From assembly GCF_023016005.1 (NCBI RefSeq), contig NZ_JALKAZ010000001.1:1364001-1428000 (forward strand): 64,000 bases of DNA, given 5' to 3'. Origin of the DNA: Erythrobacter sp. F6033. Its GTDB lineage: Bacteria > Pseudomonadota > Alphaproteobacteria > Sphingomonadales > Sphingomonadaceae. Positions 1-9,831 of the stretch are shown here, piece by piece (position 1 is the stretch's first letter; every line of letters begins with the position of its first letter). The notes below the pieces were generated by a model that was given only the letters and a program-made list of their open reading frames with translations, had not been told where the DNA came from and made no database searches. The translations under genes and the position numbers were made by a program.

Positions 1-2
1 AT

Positions 3-623
3 TTGACAGAACGGCTCGAGCATAGAGCTTCGATTGATCCCGTCGTAAGCCTTTTGCTTCAAGAACTTATCGCGTCTGACAATCCGCAGACGGCAGAACT
101 CGCTATGACGGCTCTGGCCGCGCAATCTCGCTTTATCCAAAGTCAGAGACGGATGGACCTACCGCTGTCAGAGCTGCCGGCTGATTTGTTTCAGACTGTT
201 CTGAAACGGTGGGAAAAGCAGCACAAGAATGATCCAAAAGTTGCTGACGCATCGAAACGGCTCAAAGCGCAGTACGATGAAGGCGCGACAAGGGTAGGGC
301 TATTGGCGCGACTGATTTCGTCGATGAAGGGCGGGGCTATCGCCGCACTTGAGCTTGAGCATGCGGGCCTAGGGCTATTTGTTACTGCGCTCTCAATGCT
401 ATCGAAACAGCCGCGGGAACTGTCTATTCTTGCTTGTCACGAGCAACAGACCGCCCGGCTCGTTTTGAGCTTGCGAGCTGCGGGGGCATCGGCCGCTTCG
501 ATTGAGCGACAGTTCCTGATTTTGGAGCCGGTTGATCGCTTGCCGGGTGATATCGCCACCCTTGCTCAGGACCGCGCAGCAGCTTTGCTCAAGCAGGTTC
601 AGACCAAAGGTCGACTTGGCTAA
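3..623 (+). CDS. DUF2336-like protein, possibly 5'-truncated by the window edge
   Basis: The protein is about 206 residues, rich in Ala, Leu and Arg, and looks all-helical with no signal peptide or membrane segment. The second half, with a pattern like ARLISSMKGG...ACHEQQTARLVLSLRAAG, resembles the C-terminal part of DUF2336 proteins of alphaproteobacteria; I recognise this only by pattern. The first possible start is a TTG at base 3, and the frame is open to the window edge, so the true start may lie upstream. The stop codon is 4 bases before the ATG of the histidine-kinase-like gene that follows, so the two are very probably co-transcribed. That pairing suggests a signalling role; the biochemical function is unknown. 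Confidence 0.6.
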   Translation: MTERLEHRASIDPVVSLLLQELIASDNPQTAELAMTALAAQSRFIQSQRRMDLPLSELPADLFQTVLKRWEKQHKNDPKVADASKRLKAQYDEGATRVGLLARLISSMKGGAIAALELEHAGLGLFVTALSMLSKQPRELSILACHEQQTARLVLSLRAAGASAASIERQFLILEPVDRLPGDIATLAQDRAAALLKQVQTKGRLG

Positions 624-627
624 CACC

Positions 628-2031
628 ATGGAGAACCCGGAAAAAATCTTGATCGCTAGAGGTCTCACAGATGCGCAGGATCGGTTGATTACTGCGGATG
701 ATGTTCTGGCGGAGCTGCAAGAAAACTGCGGGGGTGACCTGCCCGGTGTCTTGGCAATTCCAGAATTGCTCAATCTTGTGGAACAGTCCCGTGAAATGGG
801 CCTGAGGATTGCGCGTGAGTTTCGCGCATATGATGGCGCAGAAGAGGTCAGCGGATTTGTCCGCATACATCCCATTGACGAAGAAATTGGCGGCGGATGC
901 GAGCTCTTGATTGAGAATTGGTTGCGCCGTCCGCCCAAAGCGCGTTCCAATCGCGAGTTGGCGGAGCAACTGGATGCAGTGGACCGCGCGGCCGCAGAGG
1001 TCATTGCCCGGTTAGACGAAGAGCAACATGTTCAACTTCTTGATGCCGCGGCCCATGACGTTTCTGAGTTCGTTGCTGGCGTATCAGCGGATCCCGGCAA
1101 GGTCTGGACGGATTATGTGAAACTTCGCGGGGTTGCTCATCAACAACCGCTGCATTGGCGCCTGCTCGACGGCGTTCAGTGCGATGTACCTGGTTCTGAC
1201 CGTTCGTGGCGGGCGCGTCTTTTGCCAATCGGTTTCGCTGGCAATGCGCCGCGCGGATTTGAGCTGCTGCTTGTGGCCGATCAACCGACTATCGATACAA
1301 AGGGCGCAGAAGAGACACAATACAGCCCCCAGACGCGATTGATCGGAAGCGCGCTCACACCGGTTCTTCGTCAGCCAATTGCTCGCATTATCGCCAATGC
1401 TGAAACCATCCGAGCCAAATTGGCGGGTCCACTCAAGGCAGAATATAGCGAATATGCAGGGAACATAGCGGCAGCCGGGCAGCATCTTTCCGCTATGCTT
1501 GATGATCTAACTGACCTTGAGGTTGTCGAGGCTCCAAGTTTCTCAACAATCGGCGAAAAGGTCGATTTAGTTGATGCAGCAAAGCGTGCCGCAGGGATCC
1601 TGGGGGTTCGAGCTCAAAACCGCTCCATTGCAATTGATATTCTCGACGAATCCGAAAACGTGATCGCCAAGGCCGAGTTTCGAAGAGTCTTGCAGATACT
1701 CATCAATCTTGTTGGCAATGCGATTGCCTACTCCCCGGAGGGAAGCACCGTCACAATTGCCACTGCTGAAAACTATGCCGGCGTGGTTTCGGTATCTGTT
1801 TCAGACGAAGGGGCAGGCATTCGGGAGGACCAAGCGGACAAGATCTTCGACAAATTTGAACGACTTGGTCGAGAAAGTAGTGGCGGGCCAAGTGCGGGCT
1901 CTGGGCTCGGACTTTATATTTCGCGCAAATTGGCTTTGGCGATGGATGGTGATCTGACGTTCGCTCCGGCATCGGCGAATAGTGACGCGCCTGGCGCGGA
2001 ATTTACACTCACGCTTTCGGCTGCCGAATAG
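628..2031 (+). CDS. Histidine-kinase-like protein without the phosphoacceptor histidine
   Basis: About 467 residues, apparently cytosolic. The C-terminus is a clear GHKL ATPase domain: N-box ILINLVGNAIAYSPEG near residue 356, G1 box DEGAGI near 393, an F-box-like IFDKFERLGR and the G2 box GSGLGLYIS near 425. Before it lies a HisKA-like helical hairpin, but the H-box reads TPVLRQPIARII. Pro245 (bases 1360-1362) sits where the catalytic His of SHELRTPL is expected. The N-terminal half is unassigned and may be a divergent sensory domain. I chose the ATG at 628 because longer starts would overlap the upstream gene by about 90 bases. No response regulator is adjacent. It could be a phosphatase or scaffold pseudokinase, or an ATP-binding sensor working with the upstream DUF2336-like protein. 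Confidence 0.8.
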   Translation: MENPEKILIARGLTDAQDRLITADDVLAELQENCGGDLPGVLAIPELLNLVEQSREMGLRIAREFRAYDGAEEVSGFVRIHPIDEEIGGGCELLIENWLRRPPKARSNRELAEQLDAVDRAAAEVIARLDEEQHVQLLDAAAHDVSEFVAGVSADPGKVWTDYVKLRGVAHQQPLHWRLLDGVQCDVPGSDRSWRARLLPIGFAGNAPRGFELLLVADQPTIDTKGAEETQYSPQTRLIGSALTPVLRQPIARIIANAETIRAKLAGPLKAEYSEYAGNIAAAGQHLSAMLDDLTDLEVVEAPSFSTIGEKVDLVDAAKRAAGILGVRAQNRSIAIDILDESENVIAKAEFRRVLQILINLVGNAIAYSPEGSTVTIATAENYAGVVSVSVSDEGAGIREDQADKIFDKFERLGRESSGGPSAGSGLGLYISRKLALAMDGDLTFAPASANSDAPGAEFTLTLSAAE

Positions 2032-2074
2032 TTCAAACCACTCACATGCCGAAATGATAGCGGTCTAGATACAG

Positions 2075-2125
2075 TTAGGGCGGCCCCGACGACCTGCAAT
2101 GCAAGCCGGTCGAGCACCGCCCTAA
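2075..2125. terminator. Hairpin between convergent genes, possible terminator
   Basis: An outer inverted repeat TTAGGGCGG / CCGCCCTAA encloses an inner CGACC / GGTCG pairing, giving a strong stem-loop between the kinase-like gene (plus) and gltA (minus), which converge here. No T-tract follows on either strand, so an intrinsic terminator is only a possibility. Confidence 0.35.
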
Positions 2126-2138
2126 AGTAAATCCTAGC

Positions 2139-3425
2139 TTAGCGGTTGCTAAGAGGCACGTAATCGCGCTGCGTTGGCCCGGTGTAGAGCTGACGAGGGC
2201 GACCGATAACCTGAGCTGGATCCGAGATCATCTCGTTCCACTGCGCGACCCAGCCCACTGTCCGAGCGAGCGCAAAGAGTGCCGTGAACATCGTGGTAGG
2301 GAAGCCAATCGCTGACAGAATTACGCCAGAATAGAAATCCACGTTCGGGAATAGCTTTTTCTCTTGGAAATACGGATCGTTTAGAGCCATTTCTTCCAGA
2401 GCAAGTGCGGTTTCGAACACTGGGTCTGTGACGTTGAGAGCCTCAAAAACCTCACGCACAGTCTTCTGCATTACAGTCGCACGCGGATCGTAGTTTTTGT
2501 AAACACGGTGACCGAAGCCCATCAGGCGGAACGGATCGTTCTTGTCCTTGGCCCGCTCGATATAGTGCGGGATACGATCAGGCGTGCCAATCTCGCGCAG
2601 CATGTTGAGCGCGGCTTCGTTGGCGCCGCCATGCGCGGGGCCCCACAAACACGCAATACCAGCTGAAATGCAGGCAAACGGGTTTGCTCCGGATGAGCCA
2701 GCAAGGCGAACGGTGGATGTTGAAGCGTTCTGCTCGTGATCGGCATGAAGGATGAAAATCCGGTCCATCGCCTTCTCAACTGCCGGAATGACTTCGTATT
2801 CCTCTGCTGGAACGCCGAAAGTCATACGCAGGAAGTTGCCAGTGTAGCTGAGCGAGTTGTCCGGCTGCATCATCGGTTGACCGATGGAGTACTTATACGC
2901 ACTCGCAGCAATCGTAGGCATTTTCGCGATCAAACGATGCGAGCTAATCTTGCGATGCTCGGGATCGGAGATGTCGGTGCTGTCGTGGTAGAAAGCCGAT
3001 AGCGCTCCAACAACGCCGCACATGATGGCCATAGGGTGCGCGTCGCGGCGGAAACCCTGATAAAACTGGCGCATTTGGTCATGCAGCATTGTGTGCCGCG
3101 TGATCGTGTATGTGAAATCATCCAGTTCTTCGCTGGTTGGCAATTCACCGTTCAGGAGTAGGTAGGACGTTTCCATAAAGCTGGAATGCTCGGCGAGTTG
3201 GCCAATCGGATAACCGCGGTGTAGCAGAATACCTTCTTGCCCATCGATATAAGTCAGCGCGCTCTCGCAGCTGGCCGTCGACTTATAGCCAGGATCAAAC
3301 GTGAATTTGCCAGTCTGGCCATAAAGTTTACGGATATCGACCACATCCGGGCCGGTGCTTCCCTGAAGAACGGGGAATTCAAATGCTTCACCGCCTACTT
3401 CGAGTTTGGCGTTTTGATCTGCCAA
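2139..3425 (-). CDS. gltA: Citrate synthase
   Basis: Condenses oxaloacetate with acetyl-CoA to form citrate in the TCA cycle. The 428 residues match the hexameric type II enzyme of Gram-negative bacteria. Catalytic and substrate residues are visible: His227 and His230 in [10 protein letters not shown], His265 in GPAHGGANE, His306 in GFGHRVYK and Asp363 in NVDFYSG. Translation starts at a TTG, which is supported by AGGAGA six bases upstream and by the usual N-terminus ADQNAKLEV following it. It lies downstream of gltX on the same strand with about 40 bases between them, so joint transcription is possible. Confidence 0.97.
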   Translation of the reverse strand: MADQNAKLEVGGEAFEFPVLQGSTGPDVVDIRKLYGQTGKFTFDPGYKSTASCESALTYIDGQEGILLHRGYPIGQLAEHSSFMETSYLLLNGELPTSEELDDFTYTITRHTMLHDQMRQFYQGFRRDAHPMAIMCGVVGALSAFYHDSTDISDPEHRKISSHRLIAKMPTIAASAYKYSIGQPMMQPDNSLSYTGNFLRMTFGVPAEEYEVIPAVEKAMDRIFILHADHEQNASTSTVRLAGSSGANPFACISAGIACLWGPAHGGANEAALNMLREIGTPDRIPHYIERAKDKNDPFRLMGFGHRVYKNYDPRATVMQKTVREVFEALNVTDPVFETALALEEMALNDPYFQEKKLFPNVDFYSGVILSAIGFPTTMFTALFALARTVGWVAQWNEMISDPAQVIGRPRQLYTGPTQRDYVPLSNR

Positions 3426-3465
3426 GATGTGTCTCCTGCTTTAATTCCTGTGCCTCGCCGTGCGC

Positions 3466-4890
3466 TCACGCAGCTTGTGCGTCGAGCCGGGCAAGGGCTT
3501 CTTCCCGTCCCAAAAGGACCAGAACATCGAAAATTCCGGGCGAGGTTGTCGTCCCAGTGAGGGCAGCTCGCATTGGCTGCGCCAACTTACCAAGGCCCAA
3601 TTCCAGTTCCTCTGCAAGCGATTTGGTAGTGGCTTCGAGAGCTTCGATTGTCCAGTCATTTTCGCGTTTCAGAGCGTCCGAAATGGATGACAATCGCGCT
3701 CGACCATCATCATCCAGCAATTTTGCCGCTTTTTCCGTCATTTCGAGAGGCCGCGTGGCAAAAAGAAAGCCCGCACCTTCAGCGACTTCGTGAATGCTCT
3801 TCGCACGGGTTTTCAGAACCGGCATCGCTTTGGCAAGCAACGCAGTATCGGCTTCCCCCACAATGTGCTCCACTGCAAGGCCAGCCAGCAATTCATCATC
3901 TGCCTCTCGGATGTAGTGACCGTTGAGGTTTTCGAGCTTCTTCGTGTCGAAACGAGATGGGCTTTTGCCGACGCCGGAAAGATCGAACAGTTCGATTGCT
4001 TCGCTGCGGGTGATTTCTTCCCGATCGCCATAGCCCCAACCAAGGCGGAGGAGATAATTGAAGAGCGCATCCGGCAGGACGCCCATTTCGTCGCGATACG
4101 CCTCTACACCCAGCGCCCCATGGCGTTTTGAGAGCTTCGCGCCGTCTGAGCCATGAATAAGGGGGATGTGGGCGTAGCTGGGATCTGGCCAACCGCCTTC
4201 GATCTCTTCCATCGCCCGATAGATTGGTAGCTGCCTGAAGGCGTTGTTGAGATGATCGTCGCCGCGAATGACGTGGGTCACGCCCATATCATGATCGTCC
4301 ACCACAACGGCGAGCATATAGGTCGGCGATCCATCCGCGCGTAGGATGATATAATCATCTAACTCGTCATTCTTTACTGAAACTGTGCCTTGGACTTCGT
4401 CCACAATGGTCGTTTCGCCCGATTGCGGGGTTTTCAAGCGGACTGTGAAAGGCGCGCCTTCCGGAGCCTCTGAAGGATCGCGATCGCGCCAGCGTCCATC
4501 ATAACGCATCGGCTGCTTGTTCGCTCTCTGCTCTGCGCGCATTTGCTCAAGTTCTTCGGGCGTCGCGAAACATCGATATGCGTGACCTGCATCGAGAAGC
4601 TTCTGAGCAACTTCGACATGCCGATCAGCTTGGGCAGATTGAAACGTTGGTGCCTCGTCATAGTCGAGGCCAAGCCATTCCAGTCCATCAAGAATTGCGT
4701 CAATCGCCTCCTGAGTGGACCTCTTCTTGTCAGTATCTTCGATCCGAAGCAGCGCTTTGCCACCGTGGTGCCGTGCGTAAAGCCAATTGAAAAGCGCAGT
4801 ACGTGCCCCTCCGATATGAAGAAAACCTGTAGGAGACGGAGCAAATCGCGTAACCACTTTACTGGAAACATTGCTGCTTTCACTTGCCAT
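3466..4890 (-). CDS. gltX: Glutamyl-tRNA synthetase
   Basis: Class I aminoacyl-tRNA synthetase that charges tRNA-Glu. At 474 residues it is of normal length. The HIGH signature is HIGG at residues 25-28 after the typical FAPSPTGFL, and the KMSKS signature is KLSKR at 252-256. The ATG at 4890 is chosen because the family motif begins about 15 residues later; an in-frame start at 5007 would run across the divergent comEC start and adds an unrelated N-terminus. GltX and GlnRS share this fold, but the motif spacing and KLSKR favour a GluRS. Confidence 0.96.
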   Translation of the reverse strand: MASESSNVSSKVVTRFAPSPTGFLHIGGARTALFNWLYARHHGGKALLRIEDTDKKRSTQEAIDAILDGLEWLGLDYDEAPTFQSAQADRHVEVAQKLLDAGHAYRCFATPEELEQMRAEQRANKQPMRYDGRWRDRDPSEAPEGAPFTVRLKTPQSGETTIVDEVQGTVSVKNDELDDYIILRADGSPTYMLAVVVDDHDMGVTHVIRGDDHLNNAFRQLPIYRAMEEIEGGWPDPSYAHIPLIHGSDGAKLSKRHGALGVEAYRDEMGVLPDALFNYLLRLGWGYGDREEITRSEAIELFDLSGVGKSPSRFDTKKLENLNGHYIREADDELLAGLAVEHIVGEADTALLAKAMPVLKTRAKSIHEVAEGAGFLFATRPLEMTEKAAKLLDDDGRARLSSISDALKRENDWTIEALEATTKSLAEELELGLGKLAQPMRAALTGTTTSPGIFDVLVLLGREEALARLDAQAA

Positions 4891-4937
4891 GTCGCTTGAA
4901 TTCCTTTTCAATTCATCCCTGTGTTCAGGGGGGCACC

Positions 4938-7181
4938 ATGCGTGAGCCGCCAATAGTACCATTGGGCAACGAGGTTTCCGAAACCGACATTGCCGATGAT
5001 GTTGCACTGCAGCGCCCTTGGCAAAGGGGCGCGGGCCTGTCCAGTCTATTGAAGCCTGGATTCCTGCTCAGAGCAGGGGACGCGGCAGAAAATTTTCTTA
5101 GCAGATCAGGCTTTGATCGTGCGCCATGGCTTGCAGTGGCGTTTGGTGGCGGGATTTTGACGTGGTTCGCCCTTAAAAATCCGTGGCAATGGACCGCCAC
5201 AATCGGCGTTTGCATTCTCATTTCACTAGCGGGCTTGGCTGCTTGGAGAGGCGACGATACGCGCGGACATCTGCGGTCGGCCATGATTGCTGTTAGTTTG
5301 GTATTTGCAGCGGGCCTCAGCACGATCTGGGTAAGGTCCGAATTGGTTGGCGCCGAGCCATACGAGCGTCGGGCCGTTGAACGGATCCAGGGCTATGTTC
5401 TCGAACGGGAGGATCAGCCAGCGCAGGAGCGCACTCGTCTAACGCTGGCAATCAGAGACCCCGAAGCGGGCGTTGCTCGCAAGATTCGGATCAATGTTCC
5501 AACGGAAACGCTGACCGGGGCCGAGGAGACGGGAATACCTTTAGTTGAAGGGGCAGTCATCAAGGCCCGTGTACGGTTGATGCCTCCGGCTAGCCCAATG
5601 CTTCCAGGGTCTTATGACTTTGCACGCGCGGCGTGGTTTAAAGGTCTTGCTGCAACTGGAAGCGTCATCGGGCCAATTGAAATCATTGAAAGCGCGTCGA
5701 AAACAGGGCGAATTCCAGCCATTCAAAGGATGCTGTCGTCACGTGTCCGCGAGAGAGTGGACGGTTCTGCGGGCACAATTGCCGCGGCATTTGCAAGTGG
5801 AGATCGCGGCGCCATTGCTGAAGCCGATGAGGAGGCAATGCGCGACGCAGGCCTCACGCATCTTCTGTCTATAAGTGGATTGCATGTGAGCGCGGTGATC
5901 GCCGGCGCATATTTTCTTGCGCTCAAATTGTTCGCATTGTTTCCGCCAATTGCGCTTAGAATTCGGCTGCCGATTATCGCCGCCAGTGTGGGGGCGCTTT
6001 CCGGCATCGGCTATACGTTGCTTACTGGTGCTGAAGTTCCAACGGTTAGGAGCTGCGCTGCGGCAATGCTGGTGTTGATTGCTCTCGCGATGGGTCGCGA
6101 TGCGCTTTCATTAAGAATGGTGGCGGCCGCTGCGGTATTTGTTTTGTTGCTATGGCCAGAGAGCATTGTCGGACCAAGTTTTCAGATGAGCTTTTCCGCC
6201 GTGATCGCAATTGTGGCTTTGCATTCCTCATCACCTGCGAAACGCTTTCTAGCTCCGAGAGAGGAACCGTGGTGGCGGCGGAGCGGGCGACAAATCATGA
6301 TGCTGTTTGTGACCGGCATGGTCATAGAAATCGCGCTCATGCCGATTGTGCTGTTCCACTTTCACAGAGCCGGTGTGTACGGGGCGTTTGCAAATGTCGT
6401 TGCGATCCCAATGGTCACATTCATTTCGATGCCCCTGATTGCAATTGGCTTATTTCTCGATTTGATCGGGCTTGGCAAACCGGTTTGGTGGCTGGTTCAA
6501 CAGTCACTTGATGCGCTGTTGGCGATTGCCCACTTCACTTCATCCCAGCCAGGTGCAGTGAAATTGATGCCGCAAATGGGGTACGGCACGATTGCGCTAT
6601 TCGTTGTCGGCTCTTTGTGGTTGGCGCTTTGGAACGGTTCGGCTCGATTACTCGGAATTTTGCCCGTCTCGTTGGCTGCGGCCATGCTAATTCGCACCCC
6701 CATTCCGGATGTGCTGATCGGCCGCGAAGGTAAGCATGTTGGAATAACCGTTGAGGATCCAAATGGAGGACGCAGGTTGCTGTCACTTCGTGACAGTCGG
6801 TCATCCTATTCCCGAGACAATTTGCTTGAATTGGCGAGTATCACCAGCGATCCGGTCCCAATCGCCGACTGGCCTGGGGCACGCTGCTCATATGAATTCT
6901 GTGTCTTAGAGATCGAAAGAGGAGGAAGAACGTGGGTGCTTATGCTGGCGCGCAACAGGGACCTTGTTGAAGAACGTGCCCTTGCTGCGGCCTGCGAACG
7001 ATCAGATATCGTCGTGGCAGACCGCTATCTTCCTATGTCCTGCTCACCGCGCTGGTTGAAGGCTGACAGGAGAATGCTGGAGGAAACCGGCGGTCTATCG
7101 CTCATCCTAGTGAACGGACGGATAGACAGCGTTGCATCGCGACAAGGCGAACACGGGTGGTGGCGCGGGGAGGGTGACTGA
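4938..7181 (+). CDS. comEC: ComEC/Rec2-type DNA-uptake membrane channel
   Basis: Predicted inner-membrane channel that moves single-stranded DNA into the cytoplasm during natural transformation. About 747 residues. After two or three N-terminal membrane segments comes a periplasmic OB-like region (DUF4131 type, around residues 130-230). The Competence domain follows, with the hallmark [16 protein letters not shown] near residue 308 and many hydrophobic helices. The C-terminal about 150 residues lie where other ComEC proteins have a beta-lactamase-like domain, but no HxHxDH metal motif is present, as is usual in alphaproteobacteria. The ATG at 4938 is preceded by a weak GGGG tract; an earlier start would overlap gltX. 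The gene is divergent from gltX and convergent with lexA. No other competence genes are in the window. Confidence 0.88.
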   Translation: MREPPIVPLGNEVSETDIADDVALQRPWQRGAGLSSLLKPGFLLRAGDAAENFLSRSGFDRAPWLAVAFGGGILTWFALKNPWQWTATIGVCILISLAGLAAWRGDDTRGHLRSAMIAVSLVFAAGLSTIWVRSELVGAEPYERRAVERIQGYVLEREDQPAQERTRLTLAIRDPEAGVARKIRINVPTETLTGAEETGIPLVEGAVIKARVRLMPPASPMLPGSYDFARAAWFKGLAATGSVIGPIEIIESASKTGRIPAIQRMLSSRVRERVDGSAGTIAAAFASGDRGAIAEADEEAMRDAGLTHLLSISGLHVSAVIAGAYFLALKLFALFPPIALRIRLPIIAASVGALSGIGYTLLTGAEVPTVRSCAAAMLVLIALAMGRDALSLRMVAAAAVFVLLLWPESIVGPSFQMSFSAVIAIVALHSSSPAKRFLAPREEPWWRRSGRQIMMLFVTGMVIEIALMPIVLFHFHRAGVYGAFANVVAIPMVTFISMPLIAIGLFLDLIGLGKPVWWLVQQSLDALLAIAHFTSSQPGAVKLMPQMGYGTIALFVVGSLWLALWNGSARLLGILPVSLAAAMLIRTPIPDVLIGREGKHVGITVEDPNGGRRLLSLRDSRSSYSRDNLLELASITSDPVPIADWPGARCSYEFCVLEIERGGRTWVLMLARNRDLVEERALAAACERSDIVVADRYLPMSCSPRWLKADRRMLEETGGLSLILVNGRIDSVASRQGEHGWWRGEGD

Positions 7182-7202
7182 CACCGCCCCGCGCTCACAT
7201 AA

Positions 7203-7892
7203 TCAATGATACCGACGGAGCAGGCCAGCCAATTTGCCCTGAACCTGCACCTCGTTTGAGCCGTAGACTTGAGGGTCATAGGCAGCGTTTGCTGGATCCA
7301 ATCTGACGCTAGCACCTTCTTTGTGAAGATACTTCAAAGTCGCCTCTTCACCGCGCACTAGCGCAACGACAATCTCACCGTCCCGCGCGCTGTCGGTGCG
7401 GCGCACAAGCGCAAAGTCACCATCGAAAATGCCAGCCTCGACCATCGAGTCACCAGACACCTCAAGAGCGTAATGCTCGCCCGGACCAAGCAGAGCAGCT
7501 GGGACTGGGAGTGAGTTTTGACCTTCGAGAGCCTCAATCGGTGCACCAGCCGCAATCCGCCCATGAAGTGGAATCTCAATCACATCATTCGCGGGTTCCG
7601 GGGCAGCCCTCATCGCAGCATTGCCCGCTACGATAGTGTCATTGGCGGCTAAAGAGCTACGCGGCGTCGGGGTCGCGTCCTCTGGCATCTTGATGACTTC
7701 AAGCGCGCGAGCGCGATTGGGAAGACGCCGAATAAAACCGCGTTCTTCAAGAGCTGAGATCAATCTATGAACACCCGACTTACTCTTAAGGTCGAGCGCC
7801 TCTTTCATTTCTTCGAAGCTTGGTGAAATGCCGGATTCGTCAAGCCGTTGTTGGATAAACCGGATTAATTCGTGCTGCTTTGCCGTCAGCAT
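7203..7892 (-). CDS. lexA: LexA repressor of the SOS response
   Basis: Represses DNA-damage genes and cleaves itself when stimulated by RecA-ssDNA. 229 residues: an N-terminal winged helix-turn-helix (about 1-65, with [13 protein letters not shown] as the HTH), a linker longer than in E. coli, and the S24 peptidase domain. The cleavage site is Ala115-Gly116 in RIAAGAP, the nucleophile is Ser149 in SGDSM, and the general base is Lys187 in EATLKYL. It is downstream of moeA on the same strand, separated by 182 bases that hold a consensus alphaproteobacterial LexA operator, so autoregulation is expected. Confidence 0.97.
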   Translation of the reverse strand: MLTAKQHELIRFIQQRLDESGISPSFEEMKEALDLKSKSGVHRLISALEERGFIRRLPNRARALEVIKMPEDATPTPRSSLAANDTIVAGNAAMRAAPEPANDVIEIPLHGRIAAGAPIEALEGQNSLPVPAALLGPGEHYALEVSGDSMVEAGIFDGDFALVRRTDSARDGEIVVALVRGEEATLKYLHKEGASVRLDPANAAYDPQVYGSNEVQVQGKLAGLLRRYH

Positions 7893-8017
7893 GGAGTTTG
7901 CTCCCTAAGACGCACCATTCGCAAAAGCGCATACACGCTTTCTAGTGCCACATATGCGCACCCAAAGAGGCACCACAGAGAGGTGCGTTATGAATACTGG
8001 CCGTCCGCCAATAAGGT

Positions 8018-8032
8018 GAACGAATGTGGAAC
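8018..8032 (-). promoter_or_regulatory. LexA operator (SOS box), direct-repeat type
   Basis: On the lexA coding strand the sequence is GTTC-CACATTC-GTTC, an exact match to the alphaproteobacterial GTTC-N7-GTTC LexA box. It lies about 125 bases upstream of the lexA ATG and before the end of moeA. This implies that lexA has its own promoter here and is autoregulated, rather than depending on read-through from the trp/mo cluster. Confidence 0.85.
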
Positions 8033-8074
8033 GAATAGGCAACCTTAGAGGGCCTGTCAACCTGATCCAGTCTC

Positions 8075-9289
8075 TCAAGACCTCGGTTTACCGCCATTTT
8101 CGAGCCAAAAGACGCCAACTTCGGCTCCGGCTTGTGAAGCAGCACATCCAGAAGGTCTATCGATGAGGCAATTCGCTTTCGCCAGTGATTGAAGAGCGCT
8201 CGAATCTTGCGAATCTGTGAGCCAAACCGATTGTCCATCTGATACGGCTCTGAGAAATTCTCTTCGGTGCCCGCCAGGGGGAAGGTCTTGCTTTGTTGGA
8301 ATTTGGGTCAGGCCTGGGAAAGGGGTTTGAAAACCCATCATTGCCCTGATCAGGGGCAATGCAAATAGGTAACAGGTGACGAAGCTGGAGACGGGATTGC
8401 CTGGTAGCCCCAATATCACCTGCTTTCGTTGCTCAGACTGGCGGGTTGCAATCATCAGCGGTTTACCCGGTTTGATTGCGACTTTCCAAAACTCGATCTC
8501 TGCCCCCCAATTGATCAGCGCTTGCTGGATCAAATCATGATCGCCAACTGAAGCGCCGCCGGAGGTGACAAGCACGTCGCAATCATTGGTTTTTGAAAGG
8601 GCATCGGCCAATGCGTCCAAATTGTCCGCCACCGGGCCGAGCAAATCGATCGTGCCGGCAATCGGGGAAATCATTGCGCGAAGCATAGCGCCATTGCTCG
8701 CGGGAATTTGATGAGCCGCCAGTGTCGCGGGCAAACGAACAAGCTCGTCTCCGCTGTCAAGCACAGCAATTCTCGGCGCGGGAAGCACTGGCAGAGAAGA
8801 GAGGCCGCCAGAGAGCGCGAGGGCAATCTGTGCAGGTCCTATCAGTGTCCCGCGATGCAATAAAGTGTCGCCCTCATGAAAATCGAAACCTGCGCGCCTG
8901 ATGTGTTGCGCCGATTCCGGCACGACTTCGCCTTTGCGCAGGCTCACTGTCTGACCGTCGACAACAGCATTCTCTTGGATCAGAATGCGGTCAGAACCGT
9001 CAGGGAGATGGGCGCCGGTTGATATGCGGGCGCACTGCCCATCAATCAGATGCCCTTTTAAGGGAGCGCCTGCGCGGCTTTCTCCCACGAGATCCCATGG
9101 CCCGTTCCCACAGATTGCGTATCCATCCATCGCTGACAGATCAGCCGCTGGTTGAGTTCGGACGGCTGTGACATCCTCGCTGACATGATGACCCTGCGCG
9201 AGATGGGTTTGGATCTCAACGGGCGGAATGTCTGACGCAAGAGCGAGTAGCTTCGCCTGGGCCTCTTCGAGTGTCAGCATTGACGGCAC
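8075..9289 (-). CDS. moeA: Molybdopterin molybdenumtransferase
   Basis: Inserts molybdate into adenylylated molybdopterin in the last step of molybdenum cofactor synthesis. 404 residues in MoeA order: N-terminal domains I/II with SAMDGYAI, then the MoCF-binding domain with the motif TSGGASVGDHD and the loop GLPGNPVSSFV, then a small C-terminal domain. A GTG at 9289 overlaps the moaC stop by one base; an ATG at 9280 is an equally good start. Together with moaC it forms a small molybdenum-cofactor pair at the end of the trp cluster. Confidence 0.95.
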   Translation of the reverse strand: MPSMLTLEEAQAKLLALASDIPPVEIQTHLAQGHHVSEDVTAVRTQPAADLSAMDGYAICGNGPWDLVGESRAGAPLKGHLIDGQCARISTGAHLPDGSDRILIQENAVVDGQTVSLRKGEVVPESAQHIRRAGFDFHEGDTLLHRGTLIGPAQIALALSGGLSSLPVLPAPRIAVLDSGDELVRLPATLAAHQIPASNGAMLRAMISPIAGTIDLLGPVADNLDALADALSKTNDCDVLVTSGGASVGDHDLIQQALINWGAEIEFWKVAIKPGKPLMIATRQSEQRKQVILGLPGNPVSSFVTCYLFALPLIRAMMGFQTPFPGLTQIPTKQDLPPGGHRREFLRAVSDGQSVWLTDSQDSSALQSLAKANCLIDRPSGCAASQAGAEVGVFWLENGGKPRS

Positions 9290-9762
9290 TAGGTCGCTGC
9301 CTTCCAGTTACCTGATTTGCCACCGCGCTTTTCAAGCAGCCTTATCTCGCTGATCACTATCCCCTTATCTAAAGCCTTGGCCATATCATAGATTGTCAGG
9401 AGTGCGGTGGAAACGGCGACCATTGCTTCCATTTCAACACCAGTCTTACCGGTCAGGGCAGCACTAGCGGTTGCTCTGATGGATTGGTGTTCAAAATCAA
9501 AAGCGACATTCACGGATTCAAGGCCCAGCGGATGGCAGAGCGGGATCAGGTCCCCGGTGCGCTTCGCCGCCATAATTCCGGCAATACGGGCAGTGCCTAG
9601 CACATCGCCTTTGGGCGCATCGCCTTCGCGGATTGCGCTTAGGGCCTCGGGCGTCATGGACACCGTACCAGTCGCAATGGCCGAACGCTTGGTTTCGTCC
9701 TTTCCACCGACATCAACCATATGGGCTTCGCCGCTTGTGTTAAGATGAGTCAGTTTGGTCAC
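9289..9762 (-). CDS. moaC: Cyclic pyranopterin monophosphate synthase
   Basis: Converts 3',8-cyclo-GTP to cyclic pyranopterin monophosphate, the first committed intermediate of the molybdenum cofactor. 157 residues is the usual length. Signatures are [11 protein letters not shown] and [10 protein letters not shown], including the conserved Lys/Thr/Gly pocket residues. It starts with GTG, supported by GAGGGA about 7 bases upstream. About 70 bases separate it from trpC. The moaA, moaD and moaE genes are not in the window. Confidence 0.97.
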   Translation of the reverse strand: MTKLTHLNTSGEAHMVDVGGKDETKRSAIATGTVSMTPEALSAIREGDAPKGDVLGTARIAGIMAAKRTGDLIPLCHPLGLESVNVAFDFEHQSIRATASAALTGKTGVEMEAMVAVSTALLTIYDMAKALDKGIVISEIRLLEKRGGKSGNWKAAT

Positions 9763-9831
9763 AATGCTTCCCTCTCGGCGGCTATTGATGCCATTCTTAC
9801 GGCGTTGAGGCCAGGTTTCGAAGACCTGTGG

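Noticed and set aside
94..1004. Minus-strand open frames opposite the first two genes
   Set aside because: They lack domain patterns and start sites, and mirror the codon structure of the plus-strand genes.
3648..4899. Long open frames on the plus strand opposite gltX
   Set aside because: They are antisense to a well-conserved synthetase, have no family pattern and no ribosome-binding sites; open frames of this kind are common opposite GC-biased genes.
4891..5007. N-terminal extension of gltX by 39 residues
   Set aside because: It would overlap the divergent comEC start and adds a Cys/Arg-rich stretch unlike any synthetase N-terminus.
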